NCBI RefSeq assembly: GCF_001424545.1
Contig: NZ_LMQL01000010.1
Coordinates: 62,874-126,873, forward strand
Direction: 5' to 3'
DNA: 64,000 nucleotides
From: Ramlibacter sp. Leaf400
Lineage (GTDB): Bacteria; Pseudomonadota; Gammaproteobacteria; Burkholderiales; Burkholderiaceae_C
A model generated the notes under the pieces. It had not been told where the DNA came from. It saw nothing but the letters and a program-made list of their open reading frames with translations, and did not search any database. The position numbers and the translations under genes are program-made. Below, piece by piece: positions 1 to 7,813 of the stretch. Each line of letters starts with the position of its first letter. The stretch's first letter is position 1.

Positions 1-606
1 TTCAACGAGGTCAACATGGCCCCGGTGATGGAGATGCGCAAGCGCTTCCAGGAGAAGTTCGAGAAGGAGCACGGCGTCAAGATCGGCTTCATGTCCTTCT
101 TCGTGAAGGCGGCGGTGCACGCGCTCAAGAAGTACCCGGTGATCAACGCCAGCGTCGACGGCAACGACATCGTCTACCACGGCTACTTCGACATCGGCAT
201 CGCGGTGGGCTCGCCGCGCGGCCTGGTGGTGCCGATCCTGCGCAATGCCGACCAGATGTCGTTCGCCGACATCGAGAAGAAGATCGCCGAGTTCGGCGCC
301 AAGGCGCGCGACGGCAAGCTGGGCATCGAGGAGATGACCGGCGGGACGTTCTCCATCTCCAACGGCGGCGTGTTCGGCTCCATGCTCTCCACGCCCATCA
401 TCAACCCGCCGCAATCGGCCATCCTGGGCGTGCACGCCACCAAGGACCGCCCGGTGGTGGAGAACGGGCAGGTCGTGGTCCGCCCGATCAACTACCTGGC
501 CATGAGCTACGACCACCGCATCATCGACGGCCGCGAGGCGGTGCTGGGCCTGGTGGCCATGAAGGAAGCGCTGGAAGATCCCGCGCGGCTCCTGTTCGAC
601 ATCTGA
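1..606 (+). CDS. odhB: Dihydrolipoyllysine-residue succinyltransferase (E2), 3' part only
   Basis: This is the C-terminal 201 residues of an E2 acyltransferase; the lipoyl and subunit-binding domains lie outside the window. The enzyme moves the succinyl group from lipoyl-lysine to CoA in the 2-oxoglutarate dehydrogenase complex of the TCA cycle. The visible part is the trimer-forming catalytic domain. It opens with [16 protein letters not shown], typical of SucB/OdhB, and carries the catalytic HRIIDG motif close to the C terminus. lpdA (E3) follows after an 11-bp gap, as expected for an odhAB-lpdA operon. A pyruvate dehydrogenase E2 is less likely but cannot be fully excluded without the N-terminal half. 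Confidence 0.93.
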   Translation, partial: FNEVNMAPVMEMRKRFQEKFEKEHGVKIGFMSFFVKAAVHALKKYPVINASVDGNDIVYHGYFDIGIAVGSPRGLVVPILRNADQMSFADIEKKIAEFGAKARDGKLGIEEMTGGTFSISNGGVFGSMLSTPIINPPQSAILGVHATKDRPVVENGQVVVRPINYLAMSYDHRIIDGREAVLGLVAMKEALEDPARLLFDI

Positions 607-617
607 CGGGAGCAGCC

Positions 618-2048
618 ATGAGCAAGCAATTCGACGTCGTGGTCATCGGCGGGGGGCCCGGCGGCTACATCGCGGCCATCCGCGCCGCCCAGCTGGGCCT
701 TTCCGCGGCCTGCATCGACGAGTGGAAGACCCAGGACGGCAAGCCCGCGCCCGGCGGCACCTGCACCAACGTGGGCTGCATCCCGTCCAAGGCGTTGCTG
801 CAGTCGTCCGAGCACTTCGAGCACGCCGGCAAGCACTTCGGCGACCACGGCATCCAGGTCTCGGGCCTGGGACTGGACCTGGCGAAGATGCTGGGCCGCA
901 AGAACGCCGTCGTGAAGCAGAACAACGAAGGCATCCTGTACCTGTTCAAGAAGAACAAGGTCAGCTTCTTCCACGGCCGCGGGTCTTTCGTGAAGGGCGA
1001 TGGGTCCGGCTACGAGATCAAGGTCAGCGGCGCCTCCGAGGAGACGATCACCGGCAAGCACGTGATCGTGGCCACCGGCTCCAACCCGCGGGCTCTGCCC
1101 GGCGCCGCGTTCGACGAGGAGAACATCCTGTCCAACGACGGCGCGCTGCGCATCCCGCAGGTCCCGAAGAAGCTGGGCCTGATCGGCTCCGGCGTCATCG
1201 GCCTGGAGATGGGCTCGGTGTGGCGCCGCCTCGGCTCGGAGGTCACCGTCCTCGAAGCGCTGCCCACCTTCCTGGGCGCGGTGGACGAGCAGATCGCCAA
1301 GGAGGCGCACAAGGCCTTCACCAAGCAGGGCCTGAAGATCGAGCTGGGCGTGAAGGTCGGCGAGGTCAAGAACAACGGCGCCAAGGGCGTCAGCATCGCC
1401 TGGACCGATGCCAAGGGCGGGGCGCAGACGCTGCAGGTGGACAAGCTGATTGTCTCGATCGGCCGCGTGCCCAACACCGTCGGCCTGAACCCCGAGGCCG
1501 TGGGTCTCAAGCTCGACGAGCGCGGGGCGATCGTGGTGGACGACGACTGCCGCACCAGCCTGCCCAACGTGTGGGCCATCGGCGACGTGGTGCGCGGCCC
1601 GATGCTGGCGCACAAGGCGGAGGAGGAGGGCGTGGCCGTGGCCGAGCGCATCGTCGGCCAGCACGGGCACGTCAACTTCAACACCATCCCCTGGGTGATC
1701 TACACCAGCCCGGAGATCGCCTGGGTGGGCCAGACCGAGCAGCAGCTCAAGGCCGCCGGTGTCAAGTACAAGGCCGGAACCTTCCCGTTCATGGCCAACG
1801 GCCGCGCGCGGGCGCTGGGCGACACGACCGGCATGGTCAAGTTCCTGGCCCATGCCGAGAGCGACGAGATCCTGGGCGTGCACATCGTGGGCCCCATGGC
1901 CAGCGAGCTGATCTCCGAGGCCGTGGTGGCCATGGAGTTCCGTGCCAGCGCCGAGGACATCGCCCGCATCTGCCACGCGCACCCGTCGCTGTCCGAGGCC
2001 ACGAAGGAAGCGGCGCTCGCAGTCGACAAGCGCACGCTCAACTTCTAG
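618..2048 (+). CDS. lpdA: Dihydrolipoyl dehydrogenase (E3)
   Basis: This FAD-dependent disulfide oxidoreductase of 476 residues reoxidises dihydrolipoamide on E2 with NAD+. It has the N-terminal FAD-binding GGGPGG motif (residues 11-16), the redox-active disulfide C49/C54 in [16 protein letters not shown], a second nucleotide-binding GSGVIG motif, and the C-terminal catalytic pair H455/E460 in HAHPSLSE. The length is normal for the family. There is no N-terminal lipoyl domain, so it is the plain E3 form. The ATG follows a GGGAG Shine-Dalgarno sequence and lies 11 bp after odhB, so it should be co-transcribed with the 2-oxoglutarate dehydrogenase genes. Confidence 0.96.
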   Translation: MSKQFDVVVIGGGPGGYIAAIRAAQLGLSAACIDEWKTQDGKPAPGGTCTNVGCIPSKALLQSSEHFEHAGKHFGDHGIQVSGLGLDLAKMLGRKNAVVKQNNEGILYLFKKNKVSFFHGRGSFVKGDGSGYEIKVSGASEETITGKHVIVATGSNPRALPGAAFDEENILSNDGALRIPQVPKKLGLIGSGVIGLEMGSVWRRLGSEVTVLEALPTFLGAVDEQIAKEAHKAFTKQGLKIELGVKVGEVKNNGAKGVSIAWTDAKGGAQTLQVDKLIVSIGRVPNTVGLNPEAVGLKLDERGAIVVDDDCRTSLPNVWAIGDVVRGPMLAHKAEEEGVAVAERIVGQHGHVNFNTIPWVIYTSPEIAWVGQTEQQLKAAGVKYKAGTFPFMANGRARALGDTTGMVKFLAHAESDEILGVHIVGPMASELISEAVVAMEFRASAEDIARICHAHPSLSEATKEAALAVDKRTLNF

Positions 2049-2061
2049 TCCATGGCCCCCA

Positions 2062-2134
2062 CGCTCCCCCACTTCGTGTGGCTCGCTGCCCCCCGAGGGG
2101 GCCCAGCCGCCTTGGGGCGGCCCTGCGGCGGCTG
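2062..2134. repeat. GC-rich intergenic palindromic element upstream of zapE
   Basis: Most of the gap between lpdA and zapE is a GC-rich element with two small hairpins. One has arms GCCCCC/GGGGGC at 2088-2093 and 2097-2102 with loop CGA. The other has arms CCGCC/GGCGG at 2107-2111 and 2116-2120 with loop TTGG. From memory, similar sequence is common between genes in Comamonadaceae. I see no second full copy in this window. It ends where the zapE start codon begins. Confidence 0.6.
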
Positions 2135-3235
2135 ATGCCTTCGGTCCGGGAGGCCTACGAGGCCGAGCTGGCCACGCGGGGTTACGAGAGCGACCCCGCG
2201 CAGTTGCGCGCCGTCGAGGCCCTGGACCGGTGCGCGCGGGACTGGGCGGAGTTCAAGGAGCAGCGCTCCAACGTCTTCAAGAAGCTGATCAACCGACCGG
2301 AGGTTCCGCGCGGCGTCTACATGTGGGGCGGCGTGGGGCGCGGCAAGAGCTTCCTGATGGACTGCTTCTACAACGCGGTCCCGCTGCGGCGGAAGACGCG
2401 GCTGCACTTCCACGAGTTCATGCGCGAGGTGCACCGCGAGCTCGCCGAGCTGCAGGGGACGGTCAACCCGCTGGACGCGCTGGGCGAGCGCATCGCCAAG
2501 CGCTTCCGCCTGATCTGCTTCGACGAGTTCCACGTCGCCGACATCACCGACGCGATGATCCTGCACCGGCTGCTGCAGGCCCTCTTCGACAACGGCGTGG
2601 GGTTCGTCACCACCTCCAACTTCCGGCCGGACGACCTGTACCCGAACGGCCTGCACCGCGACCGCATCCTGCCGGCCATCGCGCTGCTCAACGAGAAGCT
2701 GGAAGTGGTCAACGTGGACCACGGCATCGACTACCGCCGGCGCACCCTGGAGCACCTGAAGCTGTACCACACGCCGCTGGGGCCGCAGGCCGACGCGGAG
2801 ATGGACCGGGCCTTCGGCGAGCTGGCCGAGGCCCACGACGAGGACCCGGTGCTGCACATCGAGCAGCGCGAGATCCGCGCCCGCCGCAAGGCCGGCGGCG
2901 TGGTGTGGTTCGACTTCCGCACGCTGTGCGGCGGGCCGCGCTCGCAGAACGACTACCTGGAGATCGCCACCCAGTTCCACACCGTGCTGCTGTCCGGCGT
3001 GCCGTACATGCCGGTGAACATGGCGTCCGAGGCGCGCCGCTTCACCTGGCTGGTCGACGTGCTGTACGACCGCCGGGTCAAGCTGATCCTGTCCGCCGCC
3101 GTGCCGCCCGAGGCGTTGTACACGGAGGGTCCGCTGGCCCACGAATTCCCCCGCACCGTGTCGCGCCTGAACGAGATGCAGTCGGCCGAATTCCTGGCGC
3201 TCGAACACCGGACCGTGGACACTCGCCTCACATGA
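2135..3235 (+). CDS. zapE: Cell division protein ZapE (AFG1-like P-loop ATPase)
   Basis: This protein of about 366 residues is related to AFG1/LACE1. In E. coli ZapE is a Z-ring-associated ATPase needed under oxygen limitation and stress. The Walker A motif GGVGRGKS is at residues 65-72, the Walker B-like sequence RLICFDEFHV follows, and TTSNF acts as a sensor region. The ATG at 2135 is the only good start near the conserved N terminus, but it lies at the edge of the intergenic repeat and has no clear Shine-Dalgarno sequence. The frame is open far upstream through lpdA, which is a high-GC artefact. Its stop overlaps the next start (ATGA), so it is coupled to the secreted protein downstream. 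The position after odhB-lpdA is common in Burkholderiales. Confidence 0.92.
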   Translation: MPSVREAYEAELATRGYESDPAQLRAVEALDRCARDWAEFKEQRSNVFKKLINRPEVPRGVYMWGGVGRGKSFLMDCFYNAVPLRRKTRLHFHEFMREVHRELAELQGTVNPLDALGERIAKRFRLICFDEFHVADITDAMILHRLLQALFDNGVGFVTTSNFRPDDLYPNGLHRDRILPAIALLNEKLEVVNVDHGIDYRRRTLEHLKLYHTPLGPQADAEMDRAFGELAEAHDEDPVLHIEQREIRARRKAGGVVWFDFRTLCGGPRSQNDYLEIATQFHTVLLSGVPYMPVNMASEARRFTWLVDVLYDRRVKLILSAAVPPEALYTEGPLAHEFPRTVSRLNEMQSAEFLALEHRTVDTRLT

Positions 3236-3837
3236 AACGCATCGCCTTCCTCCTCGCCACCGCCTGCGCGGCCCTGCCGGGCGGGGCCCAGCAGCCGGCC
3301 GACGACGCGGCCGAACGCGCGCGCATTTCGGCGGGGCGTCGCCAGGCCGAGGCCGAGTTCGAGGAGGCGCACAAGGCCTGCTACCGCAAGTTCGCGGTCA
3401 ACGACTGCATCGGCGAAGCCAAGGTGCGGCGGCGCGAGGTGCTGGCGCAGCTGCGGCGCCAGGAGCTGGCGCTCAACGAGGTGGAGCGCCAGCGCAAGTC
3501 GGAAGAGCGGTTGCGCGACCTCGCGCAGCGGGAGGCCGAGCAGCGTGAGCGCACCGCCACGCCCCCGGCGGCTCCGGCTTCGGCCGCACAGGAGCAGGGT
3601 GGCCGCGAGGCTGCGCAGGCGGCGTCGCCTGCCTCGCGTCCCGCTTCTGCGGCAGCTCCGGCGCGCGCTGCCCGCGCACCGCGCACGCCCAACACGCCGC
3701 CCCAGCCGGACACGCAGGCCAACCAGCGCCGCCACGACCAGCGGGTGCAGCAGGCGCAGGAACACAAGGCCAGGATCGAGAAGAAGGCGGCCGAGTCCAC
3801 CAGGAAGGATGTGCGGCCGCTGCCCGTGCCGCCCTGA
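3232..3837 (+). CDS. Secreted coiled-coil protein of unknown function
   Basis: A 201-residue protein with a short signal peptide (MKRIAFLLATACAALPGGAQ, probable cleavage near residue 20). The middle (about residues 25-105) is highly charged and likely helical or coiled-coil, with two cysteines (in KACYRKFAVNDCIGEAK) that could form a disulfide in the periplasm. The C-terminal third is Pro/Ala/Arg-rich and probably disordered, ending PLPVPP. The start overlaps the zapE stop by 4 bp, so it is translated with zapE. A paralogous layout (signal peptide, Cys-x10-Cys, charged helix) is familiar from Comamonadaceae hypothetical proteins, but I know no function. A periplasmic or envelope role is inference. 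Confidence 0.8.
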   Translation: MKRIAFLLATACAALPGGAQQPADDAAERARISAGRRQAEAEFEEAHKACYRKFAVNDCIGEAKVRRREVLAQLRRQELALNEVERQRKSEERLRDLAQREAEQRERTATPPAAPASAAQEQGGREAAQAASPASRPASAAAPARAARAPRTPNTPPQPDTQANQRRHDQRVQQAQEHKARIEKKAAESTRKDVRPLPVPP

Positions 3838-3854
3838 GCCCGCGCGGCGCGGGC
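3838..3854. terminator. Hairpin between convergent genes (no U-tract)
   Basis: A perfect inverted repeat, GCCCGCGC-G-GCGCGGGC, lies between the stop codons of the plus-strand secreted protein and the minus-strand phosphatase. Neither side has a T-run, so it may protect mRNA ends or be incidental in GC-rich DNA rather than be a true intrinsic terminator. Confidence 0.3.
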
Positions 3855-3861
3855 GCCTGGC

Positions 3862-4623
3862 TCAGCCCTCGAGCGGCTCGAGCTTGACGATCACCAGCGA
3901 CAGGTTGTCGCCGCCCCCGCGGCCCCGTGAGCGCGCCTTCTCGATCAGGAACTCGCTGGCCTCGCGCGGGGACAGCGAGGACAGCACCGAACCCAGCTCG
4001 TTCGGGCTGAAGTAGTGCCACACGCCGTCGCTGCAGGCCATCAGCGAGTCGCCGGGGCGCAGCTGCGCCACGTGGTGCAGCGTGGCCGGCGGGTCCTCCT
4101 CGGCGCCCAGGCACCCCATGAGGATGTTGGACTGCGGGTGCACGTTGGCCTCTTCCTCGGTGAGCTGCCCGGCGTCCACCAGGGTCTGCACGTAGGAATG
4201 GTCGAGCGTGCGCTTGACCATGTTGCTGCCGTGGAAGTGGTAGATGCGCGAATCGCCGGCATGCACCCAGTGGCAGTCGCCGGCCGGGTTGATCAGGAAA
4301 GCGGCGATCGTGCTGTGCGGCTCCTGCTCGGCGGCGATGGCGGTGAGCTTGATGACCAGGTGCGCCTCCTGGGCCACCTGCTTGAGGAGGACGCCGGCGT
4401 CGTCGTGGTCGGGCGAGTAGCGCTCGAACAGTTGCCGGGCCGTGAGCATGACCTGGTCCGACGCCTTGCGGCCGCCGCTGCGGCCGCCCATGCCGTCGGC
4501 CACCACCGCCAGCACGCAACCGCTGACGCGGGGGTGGGCGATGAGGCAGACCTGGTCCTGCTGGTACTCGCGGTCACCCCGGTGGATGCCCGTCGCTGCG
4601 GTGAGTCGGTAGCCTTTGCCCAT
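3862..4623 (-). CDS. PP2C-family serine/threonine protein phosphatase
   Basis: A 253-residue cytoplasmic metal-dependent (Mn/Mg) phosphatase. It shows the PP2C motifs in order: a RGDREYQQDQ-type N-terminal segment, VADGMGG (metal-binding Asp), GDSRIY, SDGVW and a C-terminal GGGDNLSLV. The length equals a single catalytic domain with no extra sensor, as in Stp/PppA-type bacterial phosphatases. The ATG at 4623 (MGKGYRLTAATG) fits the family N terminus; the frame stays open 100 codons further upstream, into the divergent gene. No Ser/Thr kinase is adjacent, so its substrate is unknown. It is divergent from ydcH, with a palindrome between them. Confidence 0.9.
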   Translation of the reverse strand: MGKGYRLTAATGIHRGDREYQQDQVCLIAHPRVSGCVLAVVADGMGGRSGGRKASDQVMLTARQLFERYSPDHDDAGVLLKQVAQEAHLVIKLTAIAAEQEPHSTIAAFLINPAGDCHWVHAGDSRIYHFHGSNMVKRTLDHSYVQTLVDAGQLTEEEANVHPQSNILMGCLGAEEDPPATLHHVAQLRPGDSLMACSDGVWHYFSPNELGSVLSSLSPREASEFLIEKARSRGRGGGDNLSLVIVKLEPLEG

Positions 4624-4658
4624 GCTGGAGAGGGATGCGCGCGTCGGCGGGCCGCGCG

Positions 4659-4687
4659 CGATAATTGACTGCGGAGCCCTATTATCG
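4659..4687. promoter_or_regulatory. Inverted repeat in divergent PP2C/ydcH intergenic region
   Basis: A perfect 7-bp inverted repeat, CGATAAT(N15)ATTATCG, sits between the divergent starts. The right arm contains TATTAT at 4680-4685, a good -10 candidate for the plus strand, and the left arm gives a similar sequence on the minus strand. It may be a pair of divergent -10 boxes or an operator. No good -35 was found at normal spacing. Confidence 0.35.
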
Positions 4688-4732
4688 TGTGAACCCGCGC
4701 CAGCTCCTCCGCGGAGAAGGCAACCATCGAAC

Positions 4733-4936
4733 GTGGAATCCAACCTGCATTCGCCCGAGCGGCGCCTGATCGAGTTGCGCATCGAGCATGCCGACCTCGA
4801 CGCCCTGATCGACGCGGCGGCGCAGGAGCAGCCCCTGGACGAACTCATGTTGCGCCGCCTCAAGAAGCGCCGGCTGGCGCTGCGCGACCTGATCGCCCAG
4901 CTCGAGCTGGCCCTGGACCCCAAGGAACCTGCCTGA
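4733..4936 (+). CDS. YdcH-family (DUF465) small protein
   Basis: A 67-residue, almost entirely helical and strongly charged protein of the YdcH/DUF465 type. The family signature is the helix around HADLDALIDAA followed by ELMLRRLKKRRLALRDLI near the C terminus. The function of the family is unknown. I chose GTG at 4733 because the protein then has the family's usual length of about 65-75 residues and GGAGAAGG precedes it by 12 bp. An in-frame ATG at 4622 would add a non-helical, Pro-rich stretch that overlaps the phosphatase start. It lies 10 bp before the helicase gene and probably shares its transcript. Confidence 0.8.
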   Translation: MESNLHSPERRLIELRIEHADLDALIDAAAQEQPLDELMLRRLKKRRLALRDLIAQLELALDPKEPA

Positions 4937-4946
4937 ACCCGCCCCG

Positions 4947-6995
4947 ATGACGTTGACTGAAGCGGTCCGCCGCGCCTTCGAGGCCGACGGCGCGTTGCCG
5001 CGCGCGGCCGACGCTTTCCGCCCCCGCGCCGCCCAGACCGACATGGCGCTGGCCGTCGCCCGCACCATCGAGGAGGGCGGCGCGCTGGTGGTCGAGGCCG
5101 GCACGGGCGTGGGCAAGACCTTCTCCTACCTGGTGCCGGCGCTGCTTTCGGGCGAGCGCGTGCTCCTGTCCACCGCCACCAAGACGCTGCAGGACCAGCT
5201 GTTCGGCCGCGACCTGCCGCGCCTGGTCGAGGCGCTCGGCCTGCCGGTGCGTACCGCGCTGCTCAAGGGCCGCGGCAGCTACCTGTGCCTGCACCGCCTG
5301 GACATCGCCCGGCGCGACCCGGGCGCCACCGATCGCAGCGCCGCGCTGGCCCTCGCGAAGGTCGAGCAATGGGCCCAGGCCACGCGAAGCGGCGATCTCG
5401 CCGAGCTGCCCGGCCTGGACGAACGCTCGCCGGTGATCCCGCTGGTGACGTCCACGCGCGACAACTGCCTGGGCGCGCAGTGCCCGAAGTTCCGCGAGTG
5501 CCATGTGAACCGCGCCCGGCGGGACGCTCTCGCCGCCGACGTGGTGGTGGTCAACCACCACCTGTTCTTCGCCGACCTGGCGGTGCGCGAGTCGGGCATG
5601 GCCGAACTGCTGCCCACCGTGAAGGTGGCGGTGTTCGACGAGGCCCACCAGCTCAATGAAACCGGCGTGCAGTTCCTGGGCGCCCAGCTGGGCACCGGCC
5701 AGCTGCTGGACTTCACGCGCGACCTGCTGGCCGCCGGCCTGCAGCTTGCCCGCGGCCTCGCGCCCTGGCAGGAGGTGGCGGCCGCTCTGGACCGCTCGGC
5801 GCGCGAGCTGCGGCTGGTGGTCGGGCGCACCACGGCTGGCAACCGGCTGCGCTGGAGCGGGCCGGCCCCCGAAGGCGTGCCGCAGGACGACTGGCTGGAT
5901 GCCCTGGAGGACGTGCAGGCCGCCTGCGAGACGGCGATGAAGGCGCTGGCGACCGTGAGCGAGATCGCACCCGACTTCGTGCGCCTGCACGAGCGCGCGG
6001 CCACGCTGGCCGAGCGCAGCGCCCGCTTCCTGGCCGCGGCCGCGCCCGACGCCGTGCGCTGGCTCGACGTGGGGCCGCAGCTGCGCCTGGTGGAGTCGCC
6101 GCTGGACATCGCGCAGGCGGTGCGCACCCGGCTGCTCAAGGCCGCGCCTGTGCCGGAGCAAGGCGAGGTCGGGCAGGGCGACGAGCCTTCTGCCCCCGGC
6201 GGTCGCGCCTGGATCTTCACCTCGGCCACGCTGGGCGACGACGCGCGGCTGCGCTGGTTCACCGAGCCCTGCGGGCTCGACGATGCGCAGGTGCTGCGGG
6301 TCGGCAGCCCGTTCGACTATCCCGAGCAGGCCGCGCTGTACCTGCCGCGCGACCTGCCCAAGCCCAACGATCCCGGCCACAGCCTGGCGGTGGCTCGGCT
6401 GGCGGCGCAGGCGGCCCAGCGCCTGGGCGGCCGCACCATGGTGCTGACCACCACGCTGCGCGCGCTGCGCGGCATCGGCGAAGAGCTGCAGCGGCGCTTC
6501 CAGGGCTCGATGGCGCTGGAGGTGCTGGTGCAGGGCCAGTGGCCCAAGCGCCGCCTGATCGAGCGCTTTCGCGAAGGCGCCGGGCCGGGCCGGCCGGGCT
6601 GCCTGCTGGTGGCGTCGGCCTCGTTCTGGGAAGGCGTGGACGTGCCGGGCGACGCGCTCGAGCTGGTGGTGATCGACAAGCTGCCTTTCCCGCCGCCGGG
6701 CGATCCGCTGGTGGAGGCCCGTTCGCAGCGGCTGCAGGCCCAGGGCCGCAACCCGTTCAACGACTACTTCGTGCCCGAGGCAGCGGTGGCGCTCAAGCAG
6801 GGCGCGGGGCGGCTGATCCGCAGCGAGTCCGACCGCGGCGTGCTGGTGGTGTGCGACACCCGCCTGGCGCAGATGGGCTACGGGCGCCGCCTGCTGGCCG
6901 CGCTGCCGCCGATGCGGCGGCTGTCGTCGCAGGAGGATTTCGAAGAAGCGCTCGAGGCGCTGGCCAGCGCGCGGGATTCAGCCGCGGCGGCCTGA
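4947..6995 (+). CDS. ATP-dependent DNA helicase, YoaA/DinG (XPD-like) family
   Basis: A 682-residue superfamily 2 helicase of the Rad3/XPD group, expected to unwind DNA 5' to 3' during repair or resolution of stalled forks. Walker A is EAGTGVGKT around residue 50 and the DEAH box is VFDEAHQL. A cluster of cysteines between them (YLCLHRLD and NCLGAQCPKFREC) can bind the [4Fe-4S] cluster of this family. C-terminal helicase motifs SFWEGVD and QGAGRLIRS are present. The length matches YoaA (about 640) better than E. coli DinG (716). It lies 10 bp after ydcH. A second Rad3-type helicase with an added nuclease domain is encoded at 47830-50112. Confidence 0.92.
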   Translation: MTLTEAVRRAFEADGALPRAADAFRPRAAQTDMALAVARTIEEGGALVVEAGTGVGKTFSYLVPALLSGERVLLSTATKTLQDQLFGRDLPRLVEALGLPVRTALLKGRGSYLCLHRLDIARRDPGATDRSAALALAKVEQWAQATRSGDLAELPGLDERSPVIPLVTSTRDNCLGAQCPKFRECHVNRARRDALAADVVVVNHHLFFADLAVRESGMAELLPTVKVAVFDEAHQLNETGVQFLGAQLGTGQLLDFTRDLLAAGLQLARGLAPWQEVAAALDRSARELRLVVGRTTAGNRLRWSGPAPEGVPQDDWLDALEDVQAACETAMKALATVSEIAPDFVRLHERAATLAERSARFLAAAAPDAVRWLDVGPQLRLVESPLDIAQAVRTRLLKAAPVPEQGEVGQGDEPSAPGGRAWIFTSATLGDDARLRWFTEPCGLDDAQVLRVGSPFDYPEQAALYLPRDLPKPNDPGHSLAVARLAAQAAQRLGGRTMVLTTTLRALRGIGEELQRRFQGSMALEVLVQGQWPKRRLIERFREGAGPGRPGCLLVASASFWEGVDVPGDALELVVIDKLPFPPPGDPLVEARSQRLQAQGRNPFNDYFVPEAAVALKQGAGRLIRSESDRGVLVVCDTRLAQMGYGRRLLAALPPMRRLSSQEDFEEALEALASARDSAAAA

Positions 6996-7000
6996 GGGCT

Positions 7001-7798
7001 TCACCAGATCCGCCACCAGGGCCGGTCAGGGTCGCTCTTGGAGCCCTTGGTCAGGTACTCGCTCTGGGGATAGTTCTTCTCCAGCACGCGGCGGCTGTCG
7101 TCGCGCAGCTCGGGCATGCCCAGCGCGTCGTACGAGCGCACCAGGATGAAGAGGGCCTCCTCGAGGGCCGGCACGTCGCGGTAGTCCGCCAGCGCCGACT
7201 GGGCGCGGTTGATCGCCGCCACGTAGGCGCCGCGGGTGTAGTAGTAGCGCGCCACGTGCACCTCGGACTGCGCCAGCGAGTTGACGATGTACGTCATGCG
7301 GGCGCGCGCGTCCGGCGTGTAGCGCGATTCGGGGTAGCGGCCGACCAGCTCGCGGAAGGCCTCGAACGATTCCTTGGCCGCCTTCTGGTCGCGCTCGGAC
7401 AGGTCCTGGCGGGCCAGCCATGAGAACATGCCCAGGTTGTCGTTGAAGTTGACCAGGCCCTTGAGGTAGAGCGCGTAGTCGACCGCGGGGCTGGCCGGAT
7501 GCAGCTTCATGAAGCGGTCCAGCGTGGCGATGGCCTGGGCCTGCTCGCCGGCCTTGTACTGCGCGTAGGCCTTTTCCAGCTGGGCCTGCTGCGCCAGCGG
7601 GGTGCCGGCGGCGCGGCCTTCCAGCTTCTCGAACAGGGGCACGGCCTTGTCGTACGAGCCGGCGTTGAGTTCGTCGCGCGCTTCGGCGTAGATGCGGTTC
7701 GGGCTCCAGGCCGCCGTCTTGTCCTCGGGGGTGGAGGAGCAGGCCGCCAGCAGCAGGAGCGCGGTGCCGACGACACCGGATAATTTCGCACGAAGCAT
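7001..7798 (-). CDS. bamD: Outer membrane protein assembly factor BamD
   Basis: A 265-residue lipoprotein of the BAM complex, which inserts beta-barrel proteins in the outer membrane. The signal peptide ends in the lipobox LAAC with C20 as the lipidated residue. The rest is the five-repeat TPR-like domain; characteristic segments are IYAEARDELNAGSYDKAV and FARELVGRYPESRYTPDA-like helices. It ends WWRIW. The start ATG is fixed by the signal peptide. It is convergent with the helicase gene (5-bp gap) and divergent from rluD, the conserved bamD/rluD arrangement of Gram-negative bacteria. Confidence 0.95.
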   Translation of the reverse strand: MLRAKLSGVVGTALLLLAACSSTPEDKTAAWSPNRIYAEARDELNAGSYDKAVPLFEKLEGRAAGTPLAQQAQLEKAYAQYKAGEQAQAIATLDRFMKLHPASPAVDYALYLKGLVNFNDNLGMFSWLARQDLSERDQKAAKESFEAFRELVGRYPESRYTPDARARMTYIVNSLAQSEVHVARYYYTRGAYVAAINRAQSALADYRDVPALEEALFILVRSYDALGMPELRDDSRRVLEKNYPQSEYLTKGSKSDPDRPWWRIW

Positions 7799-7813
7799 GG
7801 ACCGCAGACCTTC

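Noticed and set aside
507..2072. Long open frame antisense to odhB-lpdA (521 codons)
   Set aside because: It is the mirror of a high-GC coding region, with His/Gly/Asp-rich composition and no known motif. Similar antisense frames at 13958-17149 and 20913-24656 were rejected for the same reason.
722..2134. Upstream extension of the zapE frame through lpdA
   Set aside because: The residues are Arg/Gly-rich shadow translation of lpdA; the AFG1-like homology begins after the ATG at 2135.
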